Assembly: GCA_020346805.1 (NCBI GenBank)
Contig: CP070790.1
Coordinates: 2,594,531 to 2,602,465, forward strand
Reading direction: 5' to 3'
Source: Planctomycetota bacterium
GTDB taxonomy: Bacteria; Planctomycetota; Phycisphaerae; UBA1845; PWPN01
Length of the DNA: 7,935 bases
Part shown: piece by piece, positions 1 to 6,018 of the stretch
Layout of the letters: each line of letters opens with the position of its first letter
Position numbering within the stretch: the stretch's first letter is position 1
Made by a program: the position numbers and the translations under genes
Notes under the pieces: model-generated
The model's input: only the letters and a program-made list of their open reading frames with translations
Database searches by the model: none
What the model was told of the DNA's origin: nothing

Positions 1-78
1 CCTCAAACTGTCGTTAAATAACTATTAAAGTGACTTATCATACAACATCAAAATACGTTTATAGTGGGGATTGATTAG

Positions 79-107
79 TTGACAGAATAATGTAAAAACA
101 TGACAAT
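79..107 (+). promoter_or_regulatory. Sigma70-like promoter of the two-component operon
   Basis: A perfect -35 hexamer TTGACA (79-84) is followed by a 17-base spacer and GACAAT (102-107), which matches four of six -10 positions. Transcription would start near 114 and leave a leader of about 37 bases before the response regulator ATG. The pentamer TGACA followed by an AT-rich ATAAT stretch occurs twice here, at 80-91 and 101-110, 21 bases apart, and might be a regulator-binding direct repeat. The promoter match is seen in the sequence; the operator role is inferred. Confidence 0.5.
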
Positions 108-150
108 AATATCAACATATCTTGTGTTTTAGTCTGATGCGAGTATCACC

Positions 151-831
151 ATGCGATTACTTGTGATCGAAGACAATCCCAAAGTGGCGGCTTTTATCAG
201 GCAAGGTTTTTCCGAGCAGGGGCATGTAGTTGATGTTGCCGAGCGCGGATATGACGGGGAGGAGATGGCTTCATCAGAATCCTATGATGCGATCATATTG
301 GATATCATGCTTCCTGATGAAGATGGGGTACAAGTTTGCAAAAACCTCCGCCGGCGGGGTGTTAAAACACCCATCATGATGTTAACCGCCTTATCCACAA
401 CCACCGATAAAGTTACCGGGCTTGATGCCGGTGCAGACGATTATCTTACCAAACCGTTTGAATTTAACGAATTGACCGCCAGAGTCCGGGCCCTGCTGCG
501 ACGGGGGCAGGCCCAGGAAGCTTCGGTAATCCGCTTTGAAGATGTAGAAATGGATCTGGCCGGCAGAAAAGTCTCTCGATCAGGCCACAGGATTAAGCTA
601 ACCGCAAAAGAGTTCGCACTATTAGAATTTTTTATCAGGCACCCCAACCGCATACTATCAAGAACAACCCTCGGCGAACATATATGGGACATGAATTTTG
701 ATACCAGTAGTAATGTAATAGATGTTTACGTGAGTATGCTGAGACGGAAAATAGATAAAGACTTTGAAAAGAAGCTGATTCATACGGTCATAGGTTCCGG
801 GTATGTTTTTGGTGAAGATCCTTCTAGGTAG
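151..831 (+). CDS. OmpR/PhoB-family response regulator (CusR/CopR-like)
   Basis: A 226-residue DNA-binding response regulator, the usual length for the OmpR family. The receiver domain (about 1-118) has the acidic pair E7/D8, the phosphoacceptor D51 in the strand IILDIMLP, the switch residue T79 and the conserved K101 in the TKPF motif. A winged-helix output domain follows (about 126-222). Its recognition region, with WDMNFD, NVIDVYVSMLRRKID and KLIHTVIGSGY, strongly recalls CusR/CopR-type regulators of metal-responsive systems; the metal specificity itself cannot be read here. The start is the ATG after a weak GAG Shine-Dalgarno. The kinase gene begins 27 bases after the stop, so the two form an operon. 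The protein should be phosphorylated by that kinase and bind direct repeats upstream of target promoters, perhaps its own. Confidence 0.95.
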   Translation: MRLLVIEDNPKVAAFIRQGFSEQGHVVDVAERGYDGEEMASSESYDAIILDIMLPDEDGVQVCKNLRRRGVKTPIMMLTALSTTTDKVTGLDAGADDYLTKPFEFNELTARVRALLRRGQAQEASVIRFEDVEMDLAGRKVSRSGHRIKLTAKEFALLEFFIRHPNRILSRTTLGEHIWDMNFDTSSNVIDVYVSMLRRKIDKDFEKKLIHTVIGSGYVFGEDPSR

Positions 832-858
832 TATATTCATATAATATCAGAGTTTTAT

Positions 859-2322
859 ATGTGGTATCGATTAAAAACACTGCGATTCAAGCTTATCCTG
901 CTTCATCTTTCTGTTTTTTGTATTATTTGGGTAACATTAAGCCTTATATTTATGACCACCCGGGAAAACGATTTATACACAAATTTTGATAACCGCCTGG
1001 TTAACCGTGCGACGATTGTAGCCAAAAATATCAGTCTGAATCACCTTCATATACCGCATACAAAATCCACCAATAAAAATACGATCCATGCCTTTCCATA
1101 TAATATTTCCGATCGATTTATACAACTTCGCTTGACCAGCGGTGAGATTATTGAGAAATCAAGAAATCTAAATAAGGCCCCTTTACCTTTTGATGAGGTT
1201 GCAAAACTAAGCAAGGAGCGAGGAAATCCAGTCTATGAAACAGTGAAAGGGGATGATGCCCGTAAGATACTTGGAAAAGAAGGCGAACTTCGATTGCTGA
1301 CTTTATACCATGAAGAGGGAGGAACGACACCTTTCTATATTCAGGTCGCCGCTGATCAAAAACACATTACCAAATCTATAATACAACTTCGCAAACTCAC
1401 TGTAATTGTCATAGTATTTGGTCTTTTACTGGGGGCCATCGGCTCCTGGTTTCTTACCAGACGTTCATTGGCTTATATAGGATTAATAGCTAAAGAAGCT
1501 CGGGAATTGAGCGCCACCCATCTGCATCAACGCCTGACTATACCCCCTGGACAAGATGAAGTGGTCGAATTGGTTAAAGTATTCAATAAATTGTTGGATC
1601 GACTCGAAAAGGCTTTTCGTGCCCAAGAGACCTTCCTTGCCAACGCGGCACACGAACTAAAAACACCCGTGTCTGTCCTGTTAGGTGAAGCCCAAGTACT
1701 ATGTCAAAAGGCTCGAACGCCGGAGGAGTACGATCGTTTCGCAGCCAATGTCCAAGACGAAATGAGGCGAATTGGCCAGATCGTAAACAGCATGTTGATT
1801 CTGGCACGGACTGACGCTGGTTTTTCTCTATCAACGGCTATCCCTGTATCAATAAATGAGATCGTCACCGAGGCGGTGATGCGCTGCCAGATACAAGCTG
1901 AACAGCAGGAAGTCCGCTTGGTACCGGTGCTTGCTATGCCTATCGAGCATGGTTCTGAACCTGAGCCAATGGTGGATGGGGATGCAGAGCTATTGCGCTC
2001 TGCCGTTGTTAATCTGATTCGGAATGCTATTCATTACTCTCCGCCCCAGGAATCTGTAGAAATAACCGTCAAAATCTCAAACGATTGGATCCGAGTTGCT
2101 GTGCGGGATAAAGGTCCGGGCGTAGAGAATGAATTAATTGAACAGCTATTCCAACGTTTTTATGCCGAAGACGCCGGGGAAGCTAGGTTTAAAGGTGCCG
2201 GACTTGGACTAGCCATTGTCAAAGGAGTAACTGATCTGCACAAGGGCAGAATTTCCGTCTCCAACCATCCTGAAGGCGGTGTGGAATTCGCTGTGGAACT
2301 TCCCCTCTCAATTACCGAATAA
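859..2322 (+). CDS. Sensor histidine kinase, HAMP domain, partner of the upstream regulator
   Basis: A 487-residue inner-membrane histidine kinase. A first membrane helix lies at about 12-34, a periplasmic sensor segment at about 35-180 with no recognised fold, and a second helix at about 181-199. A HAMP linker follows (about 200-253), then the dimerisation domain with the phosphoacceptor H265 in AAHELKTP. The ATPase domain is complete: N box N385 and N389 (NLIRNA), G1 box DKGPGV (417-422), F box LFQRF (429-433) and G2 box GAGLGLAI (446-453). No key residue is missing, so it should be active. The order regulator-then-kinase and the short gap are typical of CusRS/CopRS-like pairs. The periplasmic part has no obvious metal-binding His/Met cluster, although HLHIPH (63-67 region) contains three histidines. 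The ligand is unknown. Confidence 0.94.
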   Translation: MWYRLKTLRFKLILLHLSVFCIIWVTLSLIFMTTRENDLYTNFDNRLVNRATIVAKNISLNHLHIPHTKSTNKNTIHAFPYNISDRFIQLRLTSGEIIEKSRNLNKAPLPFDEVAKLSKERGNPVYETVKGDDARKILGKEGELRLLTLYHEEGGTTPFYIQVAADQKHITKSIIQLRKLTVIVIVFGLLLGAIGSWFLTRRSLAYIGLIAKEARELSATHLHQRLTIPPGQDEVVELVKVFNKLLDRLEKAFRAQETFLANAAHELKTPVSVLLGEAQVLCQKARTPEEYDRFAANVQDEMRRIGQIVNSMLILARTDAGFSLSTAIPVSINEIVTEAVMRCQIQAEQQEVRLVPVLAMPIEHGSEPEPMVDGDAELLRSAVVNLIRNAIHYSPPQESVEITVKISNDWIRVAVRDKGPGVENELIEQLFQRFYAEDAGEARFKGAGLGLAIVKGVTDLHKGRISVSNHPEGGVEFAVELPLSITE

Positions 2323-2410
2323 ACCGGCCAAGATTAAAAAATACTTAACTCTATTTCACGGTTCCTTCATTTCCCTGATACATAATAAAGTCAATATTTA
2401 ATAAAAATGT

Positions 2411-2415
2411 GGGAA
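2411..2415 (+). promoter_or_regulatory. Shine-Dalgarno that favours the 2422 start
   Basis: GGGAA sits six bases before the ATG at 2422. The alternative in-frame ATG at 2407 has only AT-rich sequence before it, so 2422 is the better start of the VOC gene. Confidence 0.55.
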
Positions 2416-2421
2416 ATAATT

Positions 2422-2871
2422 ATGCAAGCCACTCTTACAACTATTAATTATTTGGATCATATACATCTTAGGGTCAATAACCTCGCTCGGAGTAAATACT
2501 TTTACTGTAATCTGCTTGGTTTTACACCCTGCCCCACCGAGCCTACAAGTGCTGTGGTTTGCATTTTGAAGGCTCCAACAAAAGACCAAGCACCAACCTT
2601 CAGTATCATCTTAACAGAAGGTCTGCCGACAGGATCGGAGCTAACAGGTATGGATCACTTTAGTATCTCAATCTCAACAATGGCAAGGGTTGAGGAAATT
2701 TATCAAAAAGCAATGGAACACGGATTCAGGGCGACCAAACCTCGTTTATACGAAGGTAATTACCAGACCTTTATTTTTGATCCGGACGGATACAAGATCG
2801 AGTTCTTCACCAAAAATCCAAATATGATTGAAAACGCCATACATGAGGAACAATTTATTGTGAATAAATAG
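2422..2871 (+). CDS. VOC-superfamily (glyoxalase/dioxygenase fold) protein
   Basis: A 149-residue cytoplasmic protein made of two beta-alpha-beta-beta-beta modules, the vicinal oxygen chelate fold. The first module opens with LDHIHLRV and is followed by the helix and LLGF turn typical of glyoxalase I-like proteins. The second opens with GMDHFSISI and ends with FDPDGYKIEFF. The three expected metal ligands are present: H13, H79 and E127 (numbered from the 2422 start), so a divalent-metal enzyme is likely. Length and ligands fit small lyases, thiol transferases or dioxygenases of the family. The sequence does not identify the substrate, and no glutathione- or fosfomycin-specific signature is evident. 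It lies 99 bases after the kinase stop with its own Shine-Dalgarno and no clear terminator between, so read-through is possible. The C-terminal tail after the fold (about 130-149) is of unknown role. Confidence 0.88.
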   Translation: MQATLTTINYLDHIHLRVNNLARSKYFYCNLLGFTPCPTEPTSAVVCILKAPTKDQAPTFSIILTEGLPTGSELTGMDHFSISISTMARVEEIYQKAMEHGFRATKPRLYEGNYQTFIFDPDGYKIEFFTKNPNMIENAIHEEQFIVNK

Positions 2872-2885
2872 TTGATCTGAAAATG

Positions 2886-2975
2886 TGATTTATCGGTGCC
2901 GTTATAGGAAACGGTAGGGGAACAATTACTCTGGTTCAGTGCGATGGGGATTGATGGCACGGTACCGATAGATCA
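2886..2975. repeat. Inverted-repeat element: 17-bp imperfect stem, 56-base loop
   Basis: Bases 2886-2902 and 2959-2975 are inverted repeats. Fifteen of 17 positions are Watson-Crick pairs, and the two others (2890/2971 and 2898/2963) would be G-U pairs in + strand RNA, so a transcript could form an uninterrupted 17-bp stem. A second possible helix inside it pairs 2898-2903 with 2910-2915 (GCCGTT with AACGGT) around a six-base loop and would compete with the outer stem. The right arm contains the perfect palindrome CGGTACCG. No T-run follows on either strand, so it is not a standard terminator. It lies between the VOC stop and the DksA-like start. It may be a structured leader RNA or a small non-autonomous mobile repeat; no convincing target-site duplication flanks it. 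Confidence 0.55.
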
Positions 2976-3046
2976 ATAAGATAATAATTACTTTTGATAA
3001 CCCGATTTTATTTCATGAATAAATATCACCCGCTGTGAAAAATCAT

Positions 3047-3050
3047 AAGG
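3047..3050 (+). promoter_or_regulatory. Shine-Dalgarno that favours the 3059 start
   Basis: AAGG lies eight bases before the ATG at 3059. The upstream in-frame GTG at 3035 has no purine-rich motif at a suitable distance, so the ATG is preferred. Confidence 0.45.
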
Positions 3051-3058
3051 CTAAGTTT

Positions 3059-3505
3059 ATGGTATCTGCAAGAAACGATTCCAGGAAAATTCGCAGACGC
3101 GACTCAGGCAAAGTTTCTGGTTCACATATGCAGTGTGGCATTCGCACCAGGAAAATTGCATGCGAGCAGCAACAATTCTCTTCGCGATTAAACGCCCTAT
3201 GGATCGAATTGGTGTCAGAACTCGAAGGTTGTCAATCGGAATTCAAGAATCATAGTACTGTTTTAACTGATAACGATAATCCTTCAGAAAGAACTTCGCA
3301 AAATATATTGACTAGCACTATCAATCATCTTGCTGGTCGTGTTAGAGAGGTCGATGCGGCTATAAATCGTATCTCTAGTGGTTTATATGGAATCTGTATA
3401 GATTGTAACAAAAAAATTTCACAAGCCAGACTAAAGGCGAATCCAAGTGCAGTCCGCTGTTTAAGGTGTCAGGCTGCACTGGAACGCATCCAAAAATCCG
3501 GATGA
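3059..3505 (+). CDS. DksA/TraR-family C4 zinc finger protein, divergent tip
   Basis: A 148-residue protein from the ATG at 3059 (156 if the GTG at 3035 is used). The C-terminal half carries the family's zinc finger, with C113-x2-C116-x17-C134-x2-C137 in the canonical spacing, preceded by the helix RVREVDAAINRISSGLYGIC, which matches the second coiled-coil arm. DksA-family proteins enter the RNA polymerase secondary channel and modulate transcription, usually with ppGpp. The tip that in E. coli DksA reads DPVDRAAQ aligns here with NPSERTSQ, so the two functional aspartates become N74 and E77 and the alanine becomes T79. The first 35 or so residues form a very basic Arg/Lys/Ser-rich tail not typical of DksA. 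Family membership is clear; DksA-like action on polymerase is doubtful. The base composition matches the AT-rich left part of the window. Confidence 0.88.
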   Translation: MVSARNDSRKIRRRDSGKVSGSHMQCGIRTRKIACEQQQFSSRLNALWIELVSELEGCQSEFKNHSTVLTDNDNPSERTSQNILTSTINHLAGRVREVDAAINRISSGLYGICIDCNKKISQARLKANPSAVRCLRCQAALERIQKSG

Positions 3506-3748
3506 AAACCTTTGTATGTTATAATACTTTTACTACCAAAGCCTTACGTACTTGATTCCCAGCTCCGCGTCCTGATGATCCCAGGTAAAATGCGCTCCAA
3601 CCGCTGAATGAGTCTATAAATCCCGCGGTTTTCCGGCGGTTCGGAAGTGACTAACGGCGGCCAAGACACTCATGCCTATGCTAGGCTTTGTGCCCGGCTG
3701 GACTTGCTGATTCTTGCACTGTGCCTCACCGAACTTATGATGCATTCC
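3506..3748. other. Intergenic region with composition switch and possible gene remnant
   Basis: No complete gene is seen. AT-rich sequence gives way near 3540 to GC-richer sequence that continues into the next gene. On the - strand, one frame runs from 3766 down to a TAG at 3614-3616 (51 codons), then continues for 26 more codons (THSAVGAHFTWDHQDAELGI and onward) to a TAG at 3533-3535. The pieces read like protein, but the frame has no length, start or recognised homologue to prove it. On the + strand, the frame of the downstream gene is open back to a GTG at 3647. A small pseudogene, a recombination scar or chance are all possible. Confidence 0.25.
3517..3525 (+). promoter_or_regulatory. Possible extended -10 promoter element
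   Basis: TGTTATAAT is a perfect -10 hexamer with the TG extension that lessens the need for a -35 box. The sequence 17 bases upstream matches TTGACA poorly. It begins 11 bases after the DksA-like stop and could start a transcript with a leader of about 215 bases for the GH99-like gene. A chance match in AT-rich sequence is possible. Confidence 0.3.
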
Positions 3749-5890
3749 ATGCGTCAGATCCGGAACCTATATGCTGTGCTTTTGTGTGTCGGGTTTGCAT
3801 TTCCCCTTCAGGGTGCGGAACGACAAGGGAACCAAGCTGCCCACAATAAAGTTGCCGTCGGTGCCATTCGGTGGGATGCCTGGCATGGCAATCGCGGTAT
3901 ACCCGGAAGAGCGGTCGAAAAAAGCCTCGGACCTTTAAAGTGGCATTATCGACTGCCCTTCTTCGCCGAGGTCATCGGCAACGATCGCGTGCGAATCGAC
4001 GGATCGACTCAAGAGATCATTGATCGCGAGATCGAGTACGCCGCCGTAGCCGGTCTGGATTACTGGGCATTCGTCACCTATCCTACTGACAATCCTATGA
4101 GCCTTGGATTACAGCGTTACCTGACCAGCTCCCTTCGATCTCAAATCCGTTTCTGCCTGATTACAGAGTGCACACGATGGTTGCAGCCATCTTTCGTCGA
4201 ACGTGTCGTCGATCTCATGTGCGAACGCGGCTACCAGACTGTACTTGACGGGCGCCCCCTGCTTTACCTCGCGTTTATTAAACAGGAGAAACTTGACAAG
4301 TTCCACGACGGACAGAAAGGTTTTCGTCTGCTTCTCAATGCGTTTCGAGCCAAGGTCCGGGAGTCAGGACTGCTATGCCCGTATATAGTGGTCATGGACG
4401 CCGTTCCAAGCCGGGGCAGGAAATGGGTGGACGCATTCGGATGCGACGCCATAAGCAGCTACGCAACCGGCTGGGAACAGCAAACGATCTCATATCGACA
4501 GTTGGCTGCGAACACGGAAAGATTCTGGGAGCGGTGCAGAGGTACAGGTGCGCCGGTGGTGCCGATTATCATGACCGGTTGGGATCGGCGACCTCGTATC
4601 GAAAATCCCGTTCCTTGGGAGCCCTGGCAGAAAACCGGTGTGAACATCGAACACTACTGCCAACCGGGCACACCAACCGATATCGCAGCACATCTTCGCA
4701 ATGCCCTGGAGTGGTCGAAAAAGCACCGGGATACCGCTATAGCTCAGACGGTCATCATTTACGCCTGGAACGAGTTTGATGAAGGAGGTTGGCTGGCCCC
4801 GACCATTTCAGAGGGCACGGCCAGGCTTGGTGCGGTGGCAGAAGTACTGGTCCGGCCTCGCCTGACCGACCTGGAACGGTCCTACTGGGTGCATGTGACG
4901 CTCGGCTCGAAGCCCCACAAAGGCTATTGGGGTATGCAGCTTCCCCCCTGCTCACAACCGACGGAGCTGCAGGTCCGCAACGCCGCCCGACTGCTGACCG
5001 GCCCATACGCCACCAACCGGCTCTACCTTCTCTACCACAAGGAAATCACGTTTTCGCAGGCCAAAGAGGTCTTCTCCTGGTGGCGCCGACATTGTTCGTC
5101 GGATGTGGAAATAGTGCCCACTCTGGTCATGCGAACCTACGACAAGAGCCAGGCGGAGGTGTTTACGACGGAGGAACTTCGCGAACTCTGCAACTTCTTC
5201 CGCACCGAGCTTCATTCCTCGCACCTGGCTGTGTTCGATGTTTATCCCAATCGCGATCACGGTCCGGGACTGGCAATCCTGGCGGAGGCGTTTGAAAAGA
5301 AGCTCATCCGATTGGGTATTCAGCCCGAGGAATCGATCAAACTACCGTTTGTGGCCGCTGTCCAGGACACATGGAGCGGGCTCTGCCACGGGAAGACGAA
5401 CACAGACTGGCTGGACAAGGGTTTCGGAGCCGAGACTCTCCGCCAATGGATCATGAAGCGGAACGAGACGCCGTATCCCGTCGCCTGGGATTTGGTCGTC
5501 GTGGCCTGGGATTACAAGGTGACCCGTCGAGGTGAATACCCCGGCTATGACGATGCGGCCAGGAACATGCCTTTGCCCGCCGGCCGCAACAGGTTGGCCA
5601 TAAGGGAGCTCCTACGTACGGCTCGTCCCGACCGCATGGCCGGTTTCAGCAGCGACCTGACCATCCTCCAGGCCAATTCCGTGCACGTTACACACAACGG
5701 CCAAGCACGCTCCTTCTATGAAACGCTGAAACGTGGTCGGATCTACGATGGCTACTATGCCAAGCCGTTTGCAGAGATCGCCTTGATTTTCCGTAACCTC
5801 CGTGACAATCGTCTCCTTAATGCACCAACAACTTCACAGGCCGAGGCACGGGGCTCTTGCCCCACTCCAACGACACAGAAAAAAGAGTAG
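3749..5890 (+). CDS. Secreted GH99/WbsX-like protein with an unassigned C-terminal domain
   Basis: A 713-residue exported protein from the ATG at 3749. Residues 1-23 form a Sec signal peptide (MRQIRN, hydrophobic core, LQGA before E24). A GTG at 3647 would add 34 residues, including a second hydrophobic stretch, and ATGs at 3737 and 3740 are also in frame; 3749 is chosen because it gives a normal signal peptide, although no Shine-Dalgarno is visible. Residues about 36-370 resemble the GH99-like/WbsX TIM-barrel family: an early AIRWDAWHG (39-47), AAVAGLDYWAF (98-108) and the family's late signature in the form AWNEFDEGGWLAPT (339-352; commonly AWNEWAEG in the family). Residues about 379-684 form a second region with repeated beta-strand-like blocks (LYLLYHKEI, LAVFDVYP, LVVVAWDY), possibly another barrel, which I cannot assign. 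The likely role is glycan hydrolysis or binding outside the cytoplasm; the substrate is unknown. The gene converges on the phosphodiesterase-like gene. Confidence 0.85.
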   Translation: MRQIRNLYAVLLCVGFAFPLQGAERQGNQAAHNKVAVGAIRWDAWHGNRGIPGRAVEKSLGPLKWHYRLPFFAEVIGNDRVRIDGSTQEIIDREIEYAAVAGLDYWAFVTYPTDNPMSLGLQRYLTSSLRSQIRFCLITECTRWLQPSFVERVVDLMCERGYQTVLDGRPLLYLAFIKQEKLDKFHDGQKGFRLLLNAFRAKVRESGLLCPYIVVMDAVPSRGRKWVDAFGCDAISSYATGWEQQTISYRQLAANTERFWERCRGTGAPVVPIIMTGWDRRPRIENPVPWEPWQKTGVNIEHYCQPGTPTDIAAHLRNALEWSKKHRDTAIAQTVIIYAWNEFDEGGWLAPTISEGTARLGAVAEVLVRPRLTDLERSYWVHVTLGSKPHKGYWGMQLPPCSQPTELQVRNAARLLTGPYATNRLYLLYHKEITFSQAKEVFSWWRRHCSSDVEIVPTLVMRTYDKSQAEVFTTEELRELCNFFRTELHSSHLAVFDVYPNRDHGPGLAILAEAFEKKLIRLGIQPEESIKLPFVAAVQDTWSGLCHGKTNTDWLDKGFGAETLRQWIMKRNETPYPVAWDLVVVAWDYKVTRRGEYPGYDDAARNMPLPAGRNRLAIRELLRTARPDRMAGFSSDLTILQANSVHVTHNGQARSFYETLKRGRIYDGYYAKPFAEIALIFRNLRDNRLLNAPTTSQAEARGSCPTPTTQKKE

Positions 5891-5900
5891 AATGGCCACC

Positions 5901-5919
5901 GTGTGGACTTAATCCACGC
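5901..5919 (+). terminator. Hairpin after the GH99-like gene, no T-tract
   Basis: GTGTGGA (5901-5907) pairs with TCCACGC (5913-5919) around the loop CTTAA, giving seven pairs including one G-U, beginning 10 bases after the stop. No T-run follows, so intrinsic termination would be weak. It may instead protect the 3' end of the mRNA. Confidence 0.4.
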
Positions 5920-5980
5920 ACCCTTCGGTTGAAAACCCGTAAACGGATAATGATTGCGGGACGCGGGAACAAGAGATAAG

Positions 5981-6008
5981 TCCGCCTAAGGCCGGATCAA
6001 CTGATCGG
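5981..6008 (-). terminator. Likely terminator of the phosphodiesterase-like gene, two alternative hairpins
   Basis: Reading the - strand, the stop codon is followed after 22 bases by a six-pair hairpin with one bulge (5981-5996; arms TCCGGCC and GGCGGA), then a T-rich run CTTATCTCTTGTT. An overlapping hairpin, CCGATC with GATCCGG (5992-6008), uses part of the same bases and cannot form together with it. The T-rich tail is interrupted, so the strength is uncertain. The element lies in the 128-base gap between two converging genes. Confidence 0.45.
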
Positions 6009-6018
6009 CAAGGAAAAT

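Noticed and set aside
2886..2975. Cobalamin or other known riboswitch
   Set aside because: Short likenesses (GGTGCC, AGGGGAAC) occur, but the conserved core and the order of helices are absent.
2886..2975. Rho-independent terminator of the VOC gene
   Set aside because: The 56-base loop and lack of a following T-run do not fit.
4375..5456. Long alternative frames within the GH99-like gene on both strands
   Set aside because: They lie inside a gene with clear family motifs in its own frame. Their residue mix (rich in Arg, Gly, Ser and Pro) is that of GC-rich shadow frames.
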